Of a stretch of 64,000 nt of DNA, positions 11,370 through 23,483 are shown in pieces. A program made the position numbers and the translations under genes. The notes below the pieces were generated by a model. It saw only the letters and a program-made list of their open reading frames with translations, was not told the DNA's origin and ran no database searches. The stretch's first letter is position 1. Every line of letters begins with the position of its first letter. Where the stretch lies: the NCBI RefSeq assembly GCF_037179485.1, contig NW_027040824.1, positions 1,364,001 to 1,428,000 on the forward strand. The letters are read 5' to 3'. The stretch comes from Ochlerotatus camptorhynchus (Eukaryota; Arthropoda; Insecta; Diptera; Culicidae).

Positions 11370-11515
11370 GGGCGATCCATTTATAACGTCACGCTTACTT
11401 AAGTAAAAATTACCGCCTTACCCGTCACGTTTTTCGTAAACCGCATTGGTTGTCACAAATTTATAAACCCCTTCCTCCCCTCTCAGAACGTGACATAATG
11501 TATGCAACACCCCTT
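11370..11515. repeat. Fragment of a GGGGCGATCC-type mosquito repeat
   Basis: The stretch with TTTATAACGTCACGC and GAACGTGACATAATG, ending in ACCCC, has partial inverted symmetry (GGGGCGATCC..GTCACG against CGTGAC..CACCCC). It looks like a decayed MITE. Only one copy lies in the window. Confidence 0.4.
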
Positions 11516-11520
11516 AGAGT

Positions 11521-11577
11521 TTTTTCCCTTGATTTGTTTTCCGTCGATCTTGTTTTCCGTGCTGAGCACCAATGCTG
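11521..11577 (-). mobile_element. 3' fragment of the Feilai-like SINE
   Basis: The 57 bp match the tail of the SINE copies at 23.5, 25.8, 45.9 and 51.8 kb (CCGTCGATCTTGTTTTCCGT). The tRNA-like part is missing, and the remaining 5' side joins unrelated sequence at ACAACTGACAAC. Confidence 0.75.
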
Positions 11578-11599
11578 ACAACTGACAACTATGATTGCC

Positions 11600-12262
11600 C
11601 TGAAAAGAACCTTTTGATATGAGCTTTAGTTTGGACATGTTCAGAAATTTAACTCTTTTGGAAAATCTTGGTGGCCCTGAAAAGGGCCGATGTTAGTACA
11701 GGCTTACAGGCTTTTGGAAGATGATGATGACGTGTAGACAGCTGGATCAGCAAATCGGACTGAACAATCCCATATTCTTCGGTTCAATGATTGGGCACTC
11801 GCAAGAGTCTCGGCCCGTCTGCTGCTGGACACGGGTTGAACTGGTGTCTGCGACAGGTTGGAAGGCCGCAGAATATCATTGTCCACCAAGCTAAAGATCC
11901 TCCCTTTTTTAGTTTTTCTCGTTAAACTCCTCTTCTCAACAAGTTAATAAATCTTAGCCTTTAGCAGAAAGACGCCTAGCATTTTTTTTTCGGCGAATTG
12001 TGAATCTTTTTCACGTCATGGTTGTTCTCTGTGCCTGTTCAGATAAATAAGTACTTTTATGTATTTTCTCTACTGCGCTAAATTAAACGAGCAGAAATTA
12101 GAAGGGATGTCGGTTACATGCTCAAATAATTGAAAACTCGATAAATATTTATTCGAATAGCTGGAAAAATCTTTACGACTAATCGTTAATCGAATAATTG
12201 GACTTTTAGGCATCCCTAGAGAAAAGCGTAATTTAATTTTTTTTGTGGTCCTTCGAACACAT
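11600..12262. other. No gene recognised
   Basis: AT-rich sequence. A 61-codon minus-strand frame at 11704-11889 is Ser-rich but has no start context, splice sites or known motif, so it is not called. Confidence 0.4.
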
Positions 12263-12455
12263 AGGGGTGAAAGTCAATTATCTTCATCGATTTCCTCTTG
12301 TGATGACCATGGCTTCACTAACCTATTTCGCACTATTTCTGCTATGCTCTTCTATCATCCAGAACAACAAACGTATCAATGAATGTGTTTACCGTCGAGT
12401 TATTAACGAAACAGAAAGTCGATGAAGAGAATCGATCTAAGTCACTTGCACCCCT
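12263..12455. mobile_element. About 193-bp MITE sharing its core with one at 61.4 kb
   Basis: The ends AGGGGTGAAAGTCAATTA and, read inward from the right, AGGGGTGCAAGTGACTTA are followed on both sides by TCTTCATCGA. The block GTCGATGAAGAGAATCGATC also occurs in the inverted-repeat element at 61436-61672, so the two share inner TIR sequence but have different tips. Confidence 0.65.
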
Positions 12456-12682
12456 GCTTCCACGTTTGGTTACAAGATTAAAACTCTCGGGAGCATTTTG
12501 TGTGGTCGTTAAGGCCATTTGGTTATGAATATGGCGATGAGTGTGCAAAATGTTACGCAATTGCAATTACCACTTCGAATTGTTTCGTCTACGAACGTCT
12601 ACAAATGTTGGGGAAGCAGCATATGCTTTGTTAGTTATTTCGACGCTTTTGGACAATGCTTGACATTTGCCACTTTTCAATA

Positions 12683-12703
12683 GTTTTTTTTTTTTTTTTT
12701 TTT
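12683..12703. repeat. T homopolymer of about 20 bp
   Basis: An uninterrupted T run. It could be the reversed poly(A) of a short retroposed fragment, but no flanking duplication is visible. Confidence 0.6.
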
Positions 12704-12728
12704 GTTGAAAATCAACAGTCGGAAGCGT

Positions 12729-13135
12729 CCCAGACAACCAGAATGCATGTATATTCAAATTTGTTTTCGTGATATACAAGCATATATACAAACCAACAAA
12801 TCGTATAGAATGCAAAGAAATTGCTTATACGTACAAAAGTGGAGGCCATATACGTGCAAATTTTAAATTAATTTTAAACGAGTAGATTTACCATCATATA
12901 CGATTTAATCTGTAATAACAAGTTCAGTTTGAAAAGTCTTACGATGTAATCCGATTTGATTTGTGATACAGTACGACGGAAAATGAATCATCGCATATAG
13001 GTCGGAAATTTGCATTCTATACGATTTAACTTAAACATAATGCGATGCATGCCATTCTTATATATGATTTTGACTTAAACTGTAACAATTTACGATACTG
13101 TTTACACATTGTTATACGACTTCTGGTTGTCTGGG
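12729..13135. mobile_element. About 407-bp MITE, TIR CCCAGACAACCAGAA
   Basis: A perfect 15-bp inverted repeat (CCCAGACAACCAGAA and TTCTGGTTGTCTGGG) bounds an AT-rich interior. The interior holds several short variants of ATACGATTTAA / TTACGAT. No coding capacity. I cannot determine the target duplication, so the superfamily is left open. Confidence 0.75.
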
Positions 13136-13267
13136 GTTGTTATCGATGCGTAATTGGTCCAGGGGTAGCTGAGTTATTAACGTTCAAAATCTTTCATAAT
13201 TTCGTTACATGTTCCATTTTCGGTTTTCACAAAGTGCATCCCCATATAGAAATCACAGACGTAGTCC

Positions 13268-14010
13268 TACGTCAAAAATATCGGTCTGAGCTGGGGACAA
13301 CTAGCTGGGTTGAGTAATTTCGGAATAAACTGAATCCCGTTGGTTTCATACCACTGTAGCACAGTTTTACTGTAATGACAGCTCGCAAGATCTGGCCAAA
13401 ACATGGCAGGTTGTTTGTGGGATCGGATGAATGGCAACATTCACTTTTGGAGACTTTCTGTAAAACTCTGGCATGTGCAGCTGCGGTATTCAATCCACGA
13501 TAAAAATCTTTGTCTTCCTACCGCAGCTACAGATGTCCTGCCATGTATTTGTATCATGTATTTCCGTGCAAATTTATCTGTCAACACAAACTTGAATTTG
13601 GCAGGATCATCTCAGCCAAGTAAAATTGCCGTAGCTGTTTGAAATCGGCCTTCACGTGGGTGTCATCATCGATGAGGAGACAGCCTGTGAATTTGGTCAA
13701 CACCTGATCATACAGCTTTCTGGCACGGACTCTGGCCACATTGTTCTGCTTTTTATCCCTATTTGGTTGCCTGCAGGCACAGTATGACTTGAAACCTTCC
13801 CGAAGACGAATCCGTTGCACGGTACTGCGTGTGATACCGAACTTTTTGGCCAAATCGCGGTCCGAGATGTTTGGTTTAGACTTAATGGTCTTGATGACAT
13901 TATTCCGCAGTTGACGGTTGACAGTACTCGCCCGACGCTTGCTTTGTGGCTAGCGATCCGTCGAAATGGTTTCTCTGTACTTTTTCTGTATACGCCACAC
14001 GGTATAAGGT
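13268..14010 (-). pseudogene. ITmD37E-type transposase remnant, 3'-truncated
   Basis: Read on the minus strand, the order is conserved: a helix-turn-helix region (SDRDLAKKFGITRSTVQRIR), the catalytic start (IDDDTHVKADFKQL), then in another frame FWPDLASCHYSKTVLQWYET and a stretch ending LRPI. The copy stops at LRPI, so the catalytic Glu that should follow is lost at the truncation near 13268. The second Asp-to-LRPI distance agrees with DD37E. Several frame changes separate the blocks, for instance after ADFKQL. It is older than the copy at 2.5 kb, from which it differs substantially, so it represents another lineage of the family. Confidence 0.85.
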
Positions 14011-14039
14011 GATCCAAGGGACGTTTCTCAGTGGAACTG

Positions 14040-14600
14040 ACAGCTAGAAATCAAGAGTGTGTGAGTGATCTGGTGTTAATGGTGCTGAATGTAAACAAAG
14101 CAGAAATTCATATGATAATAAACTGCCAGTTCTACTGTGATCTGTCAAAAGTTCTTGGTAAACAAAAAAGTCAGCTGATCGCAACTGTCTCGTGGACAGC
14201 CTTATTTCTAGGAAAACCTAACGCTTTTGCAAGCTTAGGTCCAAATGACTGCGCACAATTATGTTGCTTCTTTCTTCTTCCATGTTGAATTTCTCTGAAG
14301 AAAGTTTGAACTGTGCTGCGAAAAGATTCTTTTGATGTTGTTATTGTTATTGGGAACACATAGACATCAAAAGCTTCCAAATCCGACCACTATGGTCGCA
14401 GTAATAATCAAAAATGTTTGTTCCAATTACAAGTGGGCCACACCATAGAACAATTCCACATATGGTTTGGATCATACCCTGAACACGTCGTTAAGCATAA
14501 TAGCCATACAAATGTTATTAGGGAATAGTTTAAAATTTGTTTGGGAATAACTATGGAAGAATTTTAAAAAATCACCTAACCTTGGTTCTACCGGTCCTAA
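14040..14600. other. Non-coding, contains a 55-bp stretch shared with 44.8 kb
   Basis: The segment 14452-14507 (ATATGGTTTGGATCATACCC, GAACACGTCGTTAAGC) matches 44769-44826 with about 80 percent identity by eye, so a dispersed repeat fragment is present. The remainder shows no recognisable gene. Confidence 0.5.
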
Positions 14601-15368
14601 TATGCTGCTGCTAATGATGACTAAAAAGTCTGTTGTTGATAGGATCAGTTTTACAGCATATTAAGAAAGATAAAAATAGGGTAGATTGACAAATGAAAAT
14701 GTATAGAACCACAGCACCAATAACAGGCTTGTTGATGATTGTTATGTTTCTAGAAGGATCTCCATCTTCAAGGTTCTCCATAGCTGTACCGAACTTCTGT
14801 TTGAAGAGCTGGCCCTCATAAACGAAGTAGCTGACGTCGATGCAGATCTCCACTAGTTCCACGAATAGACTTTGGTTGATGTCCGTGTGGAGTTTGAAGT
14901 CATCCCATCTCAAACGAATATTAGTTATGACCAGTGATGGCATGATCAGTAGCAAATTGATATTTTTCCGCTCTCTTACGTTCTCAATATCACGACACTC
15001 ACGCAACATCATTAAACTTAATCTCACCACAGTTTGGTGAGATTTGCAGCTGGTGAATTTTGTTAGCTAGATATTCCGAGCTGCGATATCACAGCTTGCA
15101 ACATCAACCGCAGTTGTTTTTGTCTAAGAAAATCAAGCGTGATCTTGTTCTTTGGTGATAAATGATATTTTGATATTTTCCCAACACTGGCTATGACTAG
15201 GCTTTTCGGGATTGATGTGAAAAGTGATGTGACATCCAGTGACACTAGTACGTGGTTCGCCGGTAATTGCACTCCATTGATGAAATCGTAAAACGAAAAC
15301 GAATCCTTGATGTTGTACGGACTTGGATTTTTGTAGGATCCTGCCGACGTGTTTCGCAAGGTTGTTTG
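14600..15368 (-). pseudogene. Penelope-like element reverse transcriptase fragment
   Basis: Minus-strand frames give blocks typical of Penelope-like reverse transcriptases. These are SPYNIKDSFSFYDFINGVQL and VLVSLDVTSLFTSIP (RT motif A region) at 15359-15200, then in another frame FVELVEICIDVSYFVYEGQL and FKQKFGTAM (RT motif B region) at about 14880-14780. In the family these parts form the palm of an RT that is followed by a GIY-YIG nuclease; the nuclease is not seen here. Stops and a frame change between the blocks show that it is inactive. It directly abuts a LINE remnant at 15372. Confidence 0.75.
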
Positions 15369-15371
15369 TTT

Positions 15372-16665
15372 ATTTATTTGTCATCAATCAGTGTAGACCG
15401 TTTTACAATAGTGCTGTTGCCTTACATGCTTTTTTAAAACATACGTTTTATTTGAAATTGTCAATAAATTTAGACTTTATATATAAATATCTAAGAAATA
15501 TTGTTTTAAACTCAACGAGATGAAAGCCTAGTAGTAGTGTTCTCCTTACTGTATCTTCAGACATCTTTAGATCTATACGCTCACAATAATTATTATACTC
15601 TTTCATCAGTGTATTGATTGGTCCATTTTTACTATAATTCGTTCTGTGAGGTGACAGTTGAAATACATTTCGAGGTCTTAACATATGTGATTGTACGTAA
15701 AAATTTCAGCTTGCTAATATTTTTTCTGAACTAACGCGTTGTGAGATAATATTATTAACAAAGGAAATCATGGAAATTTCTATTCGTTTTTAAAATGTTT
15801 CAATGTTTATCAACATGCAACGGGACTCATAAAAAGGAAGGTGAAAAGAGTTTCCTAAGAGAAAATAAAAAAACTGTTTCTGAACTGATTCTAAACGATT
15901 TATATAAGTTTCATGGTATGGAGCCCAAACCACACTGCAATATTCGAGAATTGATCTCACGTAAGCTATTTAAAGTGTTTTGATGGTATATGGATCTTTA
16001 AAATGATAACTAAATCTTTTAATGAATCCCAGCATATTATTTGCTTTGTGAATTGTGGTATTCATATGATCTACATGTCCACTTCGAGTCAAGAATTACT
16101 CCTAAGTCCCTAATTTTATCGCACTTTACAACCAGCTGGTTTCCTAGAGTACATGTAAAATCTAGAGTAGTGTGTTTTCTGTTGCAATTTTTAACATTAA
16201 TATCCAGCAGACTTTTAACGCACGAATTGTAGAAAACATCAATTTCATTTTGAAAATGTAGCAAATCAGAATTGTTCAAGATTTCCATGTACAGTTTCAT
16301 ACCGTCAGCATATATGAGCACATTTAAGCGATTTAACACAAACTTCACGTCATCCACAAATAAAATAAGTAATAAAGGACCTAAATGAGATCCCTGTGGA
16401 ACTCCCGAGGTAATATTGACTGGCGAGGACATTTTTCCTTTAAAGCGGACCATCTGTATTCTCTCTGTCAAGTATGATCCAATCCATTTTAAAAGTGTAC
16501 TTGTAATACCTAAACGTTTTAATTTAAAAAGAAGTAAGAGAATTTCTACTCTGTCAAAGGCCTTACTTAAGTCAGTGTATAAGGTTTCAACGGTATTACC
16601 TCTATCCATGGCTTCAATGAAAAAGTTTACGAATTCTAAAAGATTAGTAGACGTTGACCGACCTT
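15372..16665 (-). pseudogene. CR1/Jockey-group LINE remnant (RT and C-terminus)
   Basis: The main frame at 16609-16037 carries RT motifs: LYTDLSKAFDRV (motif A), SGVPQGSHLGPLL (motif B) and YADGMKL in place of the catalytic YADD (motif C), so the active site is damaged. A further frame (15684-15448) gives the usual C-terminal block with RPRNVFQLSPHRTNYSKN. The minus-strand 3' end carries an AAATAAATAAAC tail near 15370. The endonuclease and the start of RT are missing. On the right side the LINE joins unrelated sequence near 16665. It is related to, but clearly different from, the LINE at 19.8 kb. Confidence 0.85.
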
Positions 16666-16669
16666 TAAT

Positions 16670-17297
16670 GATGGTGCGGTCATGTTTGGAACTACCGGTA
16701 GATTGTTGGGCATACCGCCGAGTAGGTCTTCATGGATCGGGCTGTTCGGTCGTCGATGAAATTGAGGTCTCGAAGATGTTTTACTAGGGAGTTGTTTTGA
16801 TTTTGATAACAGTTGGAATGCGATCGTACGATCGCTTACCAGTGTTAACATTTTATGACGGTTGTCCGCTGTGATGAGTATGGTTAAATATAAATAAATA
16901 TTTTTATAATTAAATAAATAAATATAAAGCATAGAATTATTATACTTTCTGACCCCCATGATCGTTTCTTTGCGACCAACATCGAAAATAAAATTTATAA
17001 CGACCAAATTATATGTTGTACTCATAACTCATAAAACCTGTTAAGCGATGATCAAGCCTAAAATAACCTTAATAAAGTATTTAAAACAAATTAAATTAAA
17101 TAAGACCTATCATTTTCATTGTCAGAATCACAATCTGAAATTGTATGATTTAAAGGCACTCACTCCAAGATTGTGACTCTCTGAAAGCGGAATTGACAGG
17201 CCTTATGTGCCAAAAACATAACTTACAACCTCTTCACGTAACTTACATGTACTTAAATCTATTGATTGCACAATTCCGACAATCCTTTTTATAGCAA
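16670..17297. other. AT-rich non-coding stretch
   Basis: TAAATAAATA-type simple sequence near 16880-16925. No gene or element end recognised. Confidence 0.4.
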
Positions 17298-17611
17298 ACT
17301 AGCTGAGTGTGCCCGGCCTTGCTCGGGATTCAATATTAGCTTGAGTTTATGCGCCAATTAATAAAAAGCATGCTATATTCTACGTAGCCCTCTCCCCTCT
17401 TATCTAAGGGGCTACCCTCTATGACCTCCACATGGCAAATTTGTCTCCATTTGCTTGATTAGTTCTCGAGTTATGTAGAAATTTATGTTTCATTTGAGGG
17501 GTCTCGAACTATCATAAGAACCTTTCCCTGCCCCAAAAACCCCTGCATACAAATTTTCACGCCGATCGGTTCAGTAGTTTCCGAGTCTATAAGGGTCAGA
17601 CAGACAGACAG
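17298..17611 (+). repeat. Retroposon-like repeat with CAGA tail
   Basis: The 314-bp unit begins ACTAGCTGAGTGTGCCCGGC and ends in CGCCGATCGGTTCAGTAGTT, TCCGAGTCTATAAGG and a (CAGA)4-like run. This head and tail combination is widespread in insect genomes as a non-autonomous repeat. I cannot assign a family. No target duplication is evident. Confidence 0.5.
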
Positions 17612-19485
17612 AATGATTATTAATTAGATTATTGCGTGTAATTAAATTTATCATACTTGCTCCAAAAATGAAGTAATATAATAAATATTCAGTACTGTAC
17701 AAATCCACAAAAAGAACTCAACAAAAAGAACTCAACGTAGGCCACGCTTATACATGTTTCAATTTTAATATATCGTTAACTGCTCTTATTTAGCAAAAAA
17801 TTATAATTAATTATTTTTTAAATAAAATTAAAACAATTCCAAGACAAATTGTCAAATGATTGAAATATATAAAACATACTATCACAGCCGAACAACCGAT
17901 ATGCAAAATTTCGCTTTCGCTATATTTGTTCATGATCAGCCAGTCACGTTTCCCAGCCTAAGAACGCTGTCTCATCTTACCGCTATCACACGTCCCGAGA
18001 GTTGTTTTTGCACAAGATAAAACATAAAAGTAACCGGCAAAAACTGGATTAGGTTCTTCAACCATATCACAACCGAAAAGCGCTCAGGAAAGAACGAAAC
18101 TCTCTCACATATTGGGTACCTACTCTCCTCTCGTATCTTGCATTTTTTTTCTTCAACATACACCGAGATTCCCACTGCACTCCCCTTCAGAACAAGTCAG
18201 TGCCTATTTCGCACCAACGAAAGAGAAATAGCGACAGATTTCCATAATTAGTCCCTCTACGATATGTGCATATGACAAGCCCCGGGGCGCTGCTACTTTG
18301 ACTTTAGCCCGATAAGGGCCACTCCGATTAGCGGGCGGCCTCTTTTTTCCACCAAGATCCTTTATCTCAATCCTAATGGCTTTAAGTTAATTGAATGTCG
18401 GGATTTGACACTTTCCACCGGAGATTAATTAAGATACATGTTGTTGCTGCCATGCTGGTATTTTCTTGACTTTTCACGCTGCTGACATAAAATAAAAATG
18501 GGACCAACATTGTTTTCCATGTTTTAGCCCCCGGTGGTGATGCAGCTGTTTAAACAACAGCGTAATTACGGGTCCTGAAATTAGCTGGCTTTGCTCATAA
18601 CGATGTTCTTCATTCATAGGAAATGTTTTGGTTAAATTTTGGCAGCCTATACGCAAGGAGCATACGACTTTGACCCGGGTGTTGCAAGAAAGAAAACCGC
18701 AACGTCAAATTTATTTTCGATTACAGAAAAAATATACTACGTACGTAGATGCGGAAAGCTTGAAGATGCTTTTCTTTAGCATGTCAAGCGTTTCTTTCTT
18801 TTGCTCTGGCTGGTTTCAAATTAGAGTAAAGTTCATCCTGACCGCAATGTTACACCATATGTTGCCGTTGGAAAGAATATTATGTGATGTATGTATGCAA
18901 TGAATTTAGCGTATACTTGGGTCATTAACCTAACATCTCTTTGGAAATACTGTTTGGGATTAGATATCGTTGACGGTCGATCAAATTAAATGGTACTTTC
19001 TTCTATGAAACTGTGAAGAAAGTTTAAGGTTCGTTTTCCATTACTTTGCAACACCTTGTAGAAGTGCTTTCAATGTTTGCTCCGACCATATGTTTGGACT
19101 ACCATCGTTACATTCTGCTGTGAGTAGTGCAAGAACAAACTATCAGAGCTCAGAGCTCGCGTGTAGCGGCTGAATGATGACCGGTCTGCTGGTGCAACAA
19201 TTTCCAAGGGCAGGCCAGGCATAAAATCCTTATCCACACCCATCAAACAGAAGCGGTCATAATTTTATAGTTTTCCCCTGCTTTGTCTGACGAATGACGT
19301 TAAAATGCTCTCAAAGGCATGCTACTGGGGATATATCTTAAAGAAGCCGACTGACATCGTATTCGAAAGAAATAATGCAGAGGTAACATAATGCATAAGG
19401 ATAGGTTATTCAAAGGCTGGAAATAAACTTTTCAGGATTGAAAAAAAAAACTGCAATGCAAATGAGGAGGGGTTATACTACTCAC
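17612..19485. other. Intron sequence downstream of the second Runt exon
   Basis: No recognisable gene or repeat apart from a small tandem duplication of AAAAAGAACTCAAC near 17708. The part from 17990 to 18500 is less AT-rich than its surroundings and could hold conserved non-coding elements, which needs a cross-species alignment. Confidence 0.4.
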
Positions 19486-19599
19486 TGGTTTTGGAACGTG
19501 GCTCCCTTGGTCCATCGACGGTCACCTTGATCGCTTTGGTGTAGGTTGTCACCTGTGGTGGGGTGGTGGAGATTGCGATTGATAGAGTAAAGCTTTTCC
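19486..19599 (-). CDS. RUNX transcription factor, exon for the C-terminal part of the Runt domain
   Basis: The Runt domain binds DNA (TGYGGT) and the CBF-beta/Brother partner in the nucleus. This exon begins after a clean acceptor (TTCATATTAACAG/GG) and ends at a donor (ACCA/GTGAGT). The 114 bp are 2 + 37 codons + 1. The reading is GKSFTLSIAISTT, then PPQVTTYTKAIKVTVDGPRE and PRSKT, the nearly invariant last strands and C-terminal tail of Runt domains, including the DNA-contacting VDGPREPR segment. It starts at exactly the residue where the exon at 53336-53575 stops (GRG|K), a splice position known from RUNX genes. The CR1-type LINE begins only about 200 bp upstream in the intron. Which paralogue (runt, lozenge or another RUNX) cannot be decided from 38 residues. 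Confidence 0.95.
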
Positions 19600-19799
19600 C
19601 TGTTAATATGAAAAGAAAATACAATGGATTAGATTCTTATGTCGTAGCATTGGTGATGTTAATTAGAAATGGAATGGAAGACGCAGAAGGATTGGTTTTG
19701 CCAATTCTGAAGGGATTTTTTCGAAATAAGGTGGCATGTGATCATAATAAATTCTTGAAGTCACTATGGCGAGTATCCGCATGGTATTGTTAATGTTCA

Positions 19800-22625
19800 T
19801 TCGCTGCCTGATGCTTCCGTGATTTCCAGAGAGAACAGACGTTCGATTGTAAGCCGCAAGTAGGACATCGTGATTTTCTTCCAAAACGCCGGCGGAATGA
19901 ATTCTGATGTTGACGACTACCGGCTTGCTGTATCGGATCGTTGCTATGATGTGATTGTCCTATGCGAGACGTGGCTCGATTCGCGAACGCTTTCCAGCCA
20001 GGTGTTCGGATCCAATTATGAGGTTTTTCGTTGCGATCGGAATCCAAACAACAGCCGAAAATCTACTGGTGGTGGCGTTCTTGTGGCTGTCCGTTCCGGA
20101 TTGGAGGCGAGTGCAATCGAAAATGAATCGTGGAACAGTGTGGAACAGGTTCGGACAGCCATTAAACTGGGCGATCGCACATTATTTTTGTGCGCATTGT
20201 ACATGCCTCCAGATCGAGTTCGTGATCTTGAACTCATCGAAACTCACTGTCAATCAGTCTTCACAGTGATGAAAAGAGCGACTCCAATTGATGAGCTATT
20301 CATTTTTGGGGACTTTAACCTAGCAGGCGTTTCGTGGAGACCATCCCATAGCGGCTTCCTCTATCCAGATCCAGAACGTTCTGTATTTCATGCAGGAGCT
20401 ATCGGCCGTCTCGATAACTATAGCGTAGCAACGCTTTCTCAAATTAACCACGTAGTCAACGAGAACATCCGTAGTTTGGACCTCTGCTTCGTGAGCACTC
20501 AGGACAATGCTCCGTTCATTTCCACAGCATCTTGTCCACTAGTTAAGCTTGTTCCGCACCACCCTCCTCTGATTGTCACTGTTGAGGACAATCTCGTTCG
20601 TGATTTCGATAGTCTTCCTGCTGCGGTTTCTTATGACTTTCGAAAGGCCGACCATCGAAGCATTGTAGATGTGTTGTCAAACATGGACTGAGAGAACATT
20701 CTCGATCATGACGACGTTGAGGCCACTGCGCAAACTTTTTCTCATGTCTTGGCATATGTCATTGACAGACACGTCCCAAAAAGAATTCACTGCAAAAACT
20801 TTCACCCTCCCTGGCAGACGATTGAGCTGCGTAGGTTGAAGTCGACCAAGAGAGCAGCATTGAGAAGATTTACGAAGTATCGCACGCTTCCTCTGAAACA
20901 TCACTACGTGAGGCTTAATCACGAGTATCAGCGAGCCAGTCGTCGATGCTTTCTGCGATTTCAACGAGGTATTCAGCGTAACCTTAAACTTCACCCGAAA
21001 TCCTTCTGGAACTACGTGAACGAGCAACTCAGAGAATCTGGCCTCCCATCGTCAACGGAATTGAACAGTGAAGTCGCTTCCACTCCGCAGGATATTTGCC
21101 GCCTTTTTTTTGTCAATTTTGCCAGTGTGTTCACTGATGAGAGACTAAGTGACGAGAACGCTGCAACGTAGCTCAAATCGTCCTTCAACCCTGGACCCGA
21201 TGGAGTTCCGTCCGTGTTTTTGAAGAAACATATTGCTTGCTTGTTAACTCCACTTCACCGGCTATTCCGTATGTCCCTCTCCAGTGGTATATTTCCATCG
21301 TCCTGGAAATTTACACACATGTTTCCTGTCCACAAATAGGGAAGCAAACGAGTCGTGGATAACTATCGTAGAATTACATCATTACATCATTACAGCTTGT
21401 TATTATGGAACCGTTGCTCTCTCACAGCAAGCAGTATTTGAGTGCTGATCAACACGGGTTTACTGGCGGTCGCTCTACAACCACCAATCTGCTATGCCTC
21501 ACATCCTACATTACCGATAGTATGACTGAACGGGTACAGACGGACGTTATATATACCGATCTATCCACGGCATTCGATAAGTTGAATCATGACATTGCGA
21601 TTGTTAAACTCGACAGGCTCTTGAGTTGGTTCCGTTCGTATCTTACTGGTCGCCAACTTATGGTTGCTATAGGAGATTGCAAATCAGCTAGCTTCTTTGC
21701 CCTATCAGGTATACCGCAGGGAAGCCATCTGGGACCGTTGATTTTTCTACTCTACTTCAACGACGTGAATCTGGTTATCGAAGGACCTCGATTATCATAT
21801 GCAGATGACCTCAACATATTTTTACGAATTTGCTCGATCGCCGACTGTCACAATATTCAACATCAGCTTAATGTCTTCGCCAGTTGGTGTACTTTAAATC
21901 GAATGGTAGTGAACCCAGCAAAGTGCTCTGCCATAACGTTCTCACGAAAAAAGCAACCGATTGTATCCTGCTTGGAACGACACTCGAAGGCGTGAATCAG
22001 GTGAAAGACCTGGGTGTGGTGTTGAATTCACAGCTAACATTCAGGCAACACATTTCTTATGTCATCGATAAGTCATCTTGGACTTTAGGAGTCATCATCA
22101 GGATAGCTAAGAATTTCACCGATGTCTACTGCTTAAAATCTCTTTACTGCTCCCTCGTACGATCGACGCTTGAGTATTGTTCTGCGGTTTGGAATCCGAA
22201 TTACAACAATGGTGCCGAGAGAATCGAATCTGCTCAACGTCGCTTTCTTCGTTTTGCGCTTCGTAGACTGCCCTGGAGAGATCCGCTTCGGCTGCCCAGC
22301 TACGAGAGTCGCTGCCAACTGATAAATCTTGAATCTGTGTTCAACAGAGTCGCATCTGTATTCGACTTTCACCTCACACGTGATGCGCTTCGTCGGAGAT
22401 TCTCATTTGTTTTCGCCGGCCGCAGTGACTGACAGAGAAAATTAGTGTATTTCCATTTATGTTTTTTATATTCTGACCATGTTGCTTTGTTTTTCTTTCT
22501 GTGATTATTTGACATGTAGTTTTACTATTATTATTATTATGATTAGTATTATTAACATCATTTGGGCTACAGCCAGCCTGTTGATGTATGGCAACAATTA
22601 ATAAATAAATAAATAATAAATACAA
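19800..22625 (+). mobile_element. CR1-type LINE (T1/Q-like), ORF2 nearly complete
   Basis: The element is 5'-truncated near the start of ORF2 and ends in a tail of AATAAATAAATAAATAATAAAT, like mosquito T1/Q elements. It encodes an apurinic-type endonuclease followed by a reverse transcriptase, the machinery for target-primed insertion. A related, more decayed copy is at 56.1-60.0 kb. A possible ORF1 of the same group is at 47.8-49.2 kb. It lies about 200 bp from a RUNX exon, on the opposite strand. No target duplication could be recognised. Confidence 0.9.
19870..22432 (+). pseudogene. LINE ORF2: endonuclease and reverse transcriptase, inactivated
   Basis: The endonuclease part (to about 20691) shows QNAGGM, CETWLDS, GGGVLVAVR, FGDFNLAGVSW and SLDLCFVS blocks. 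The RT follows: VIYTDLSTAFDKLNHD (motif A), SGIPQGSHLGPLIF (motif B) and an intact SYADDLNIF (motif C). The C-terminal block at 22000-22430 includes KDLGVVLNSQLTF and STLEYCSAVWNP. Lesions visible: in-frame TGA at 20689, TAG at 21169 and TAG near 21337, a frame change near 21390 and another near 21960. The catalytic residues are still readable, so the copy is fairly young but dead. Confidence 0.9.
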
Positions 22626-22681
22626 TAAACACTATTTAGTCAGCTATAATGTTTCATTTGAGCTAGAGCCTTTATATTCAG

Positions 22682-22691
22682 CTTTTGAACA

Positions 22692-22736
<45 letters not shown>

Positions 22737-22789
22737 TTTTATTAAGGAGACTTTCAACCGTTGGCTGGCTCGTCTCCCTTTTGAACAGT
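22682..22789 (-). mobile_element. 5'-truncated poly(A) retroposon with 12-bp target duplication
   Basis: The duplication CTTTTGAACAGT is perfect at 22682-22693 and 22778-22789. Between them, read on the minus strand, is a 3' UTR fragment (GCCAGCCAACGGTTGAAAGT), an AATAAA signal and a long poly(A) of about 36. This is a dead-on-arrival LINE-machinery insertion of about 84 bp. The fragment resembles the 3' end of poly(A) LINEs of mosquitoes, but the family was not identified. Confidence 0.85.
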
Positions 22790-23475
22790 TTAAGCGCCAT
22801 AGCGTATTTTATGATTAAAGAAATCTTGCAGAAATCTTCGGAATACTCCAAATTGACTGTACCCTTCGATTCCCTTTACCAAATCCATCGCAAAACGCCC
22901 CCAAGAATATTCAATTTAATTTATAACAGGTACTTTAACTATATTTATGTTTGTATTTATACTTAAAGTACATAACTCTAAATGGGAGCTAACCATCAAT
23001 CATACTGTCATTGGTCGAAAGGTACAGTAGCAGCACCTCCCCTACCCGTGTATCCTCGAGATTGTCAAGTCAACGATGACAGGAGCACATACAAGTGTTA
23101 GAGGTAACAATAGCTGCAATTTCCAAACGACCAGATGCCTTCCTTCAGATAACAACTTGAGTGCGGTACAATCGATAGAACTGTTTCAAACACATCGTCG
23201 GTACATGAGCGAGTCGGTGATCATCTATTTTTGCCAATGGTGGCGGGGGTAGGGGTGATACCCCTCACCATCCCTCTCCAACGGGGGAGTTTGGTCAAGA
23301 GAGATGATCAAACCGATTTGTACCTTCCTCAAACTTGTCCTTGCTCGCCTTCTACTCTCTATATAAAATTTTCATACTGCCGTACTATAACGGAACTATC
23401 AACTCCAAACTTTGATATCTTCATCTATCGTATAAAATGACCACTTTAAGTCTGTTATTTGAAAGTTGGCATCTT
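22790..23475. other. No gene recognised
   Basis: Single-copy-looking DNA between the poly(A) retroposon and a SINE. Short frames only. Confidence 0.4.
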
Positions 23476-23483
23476 CAACTAAG

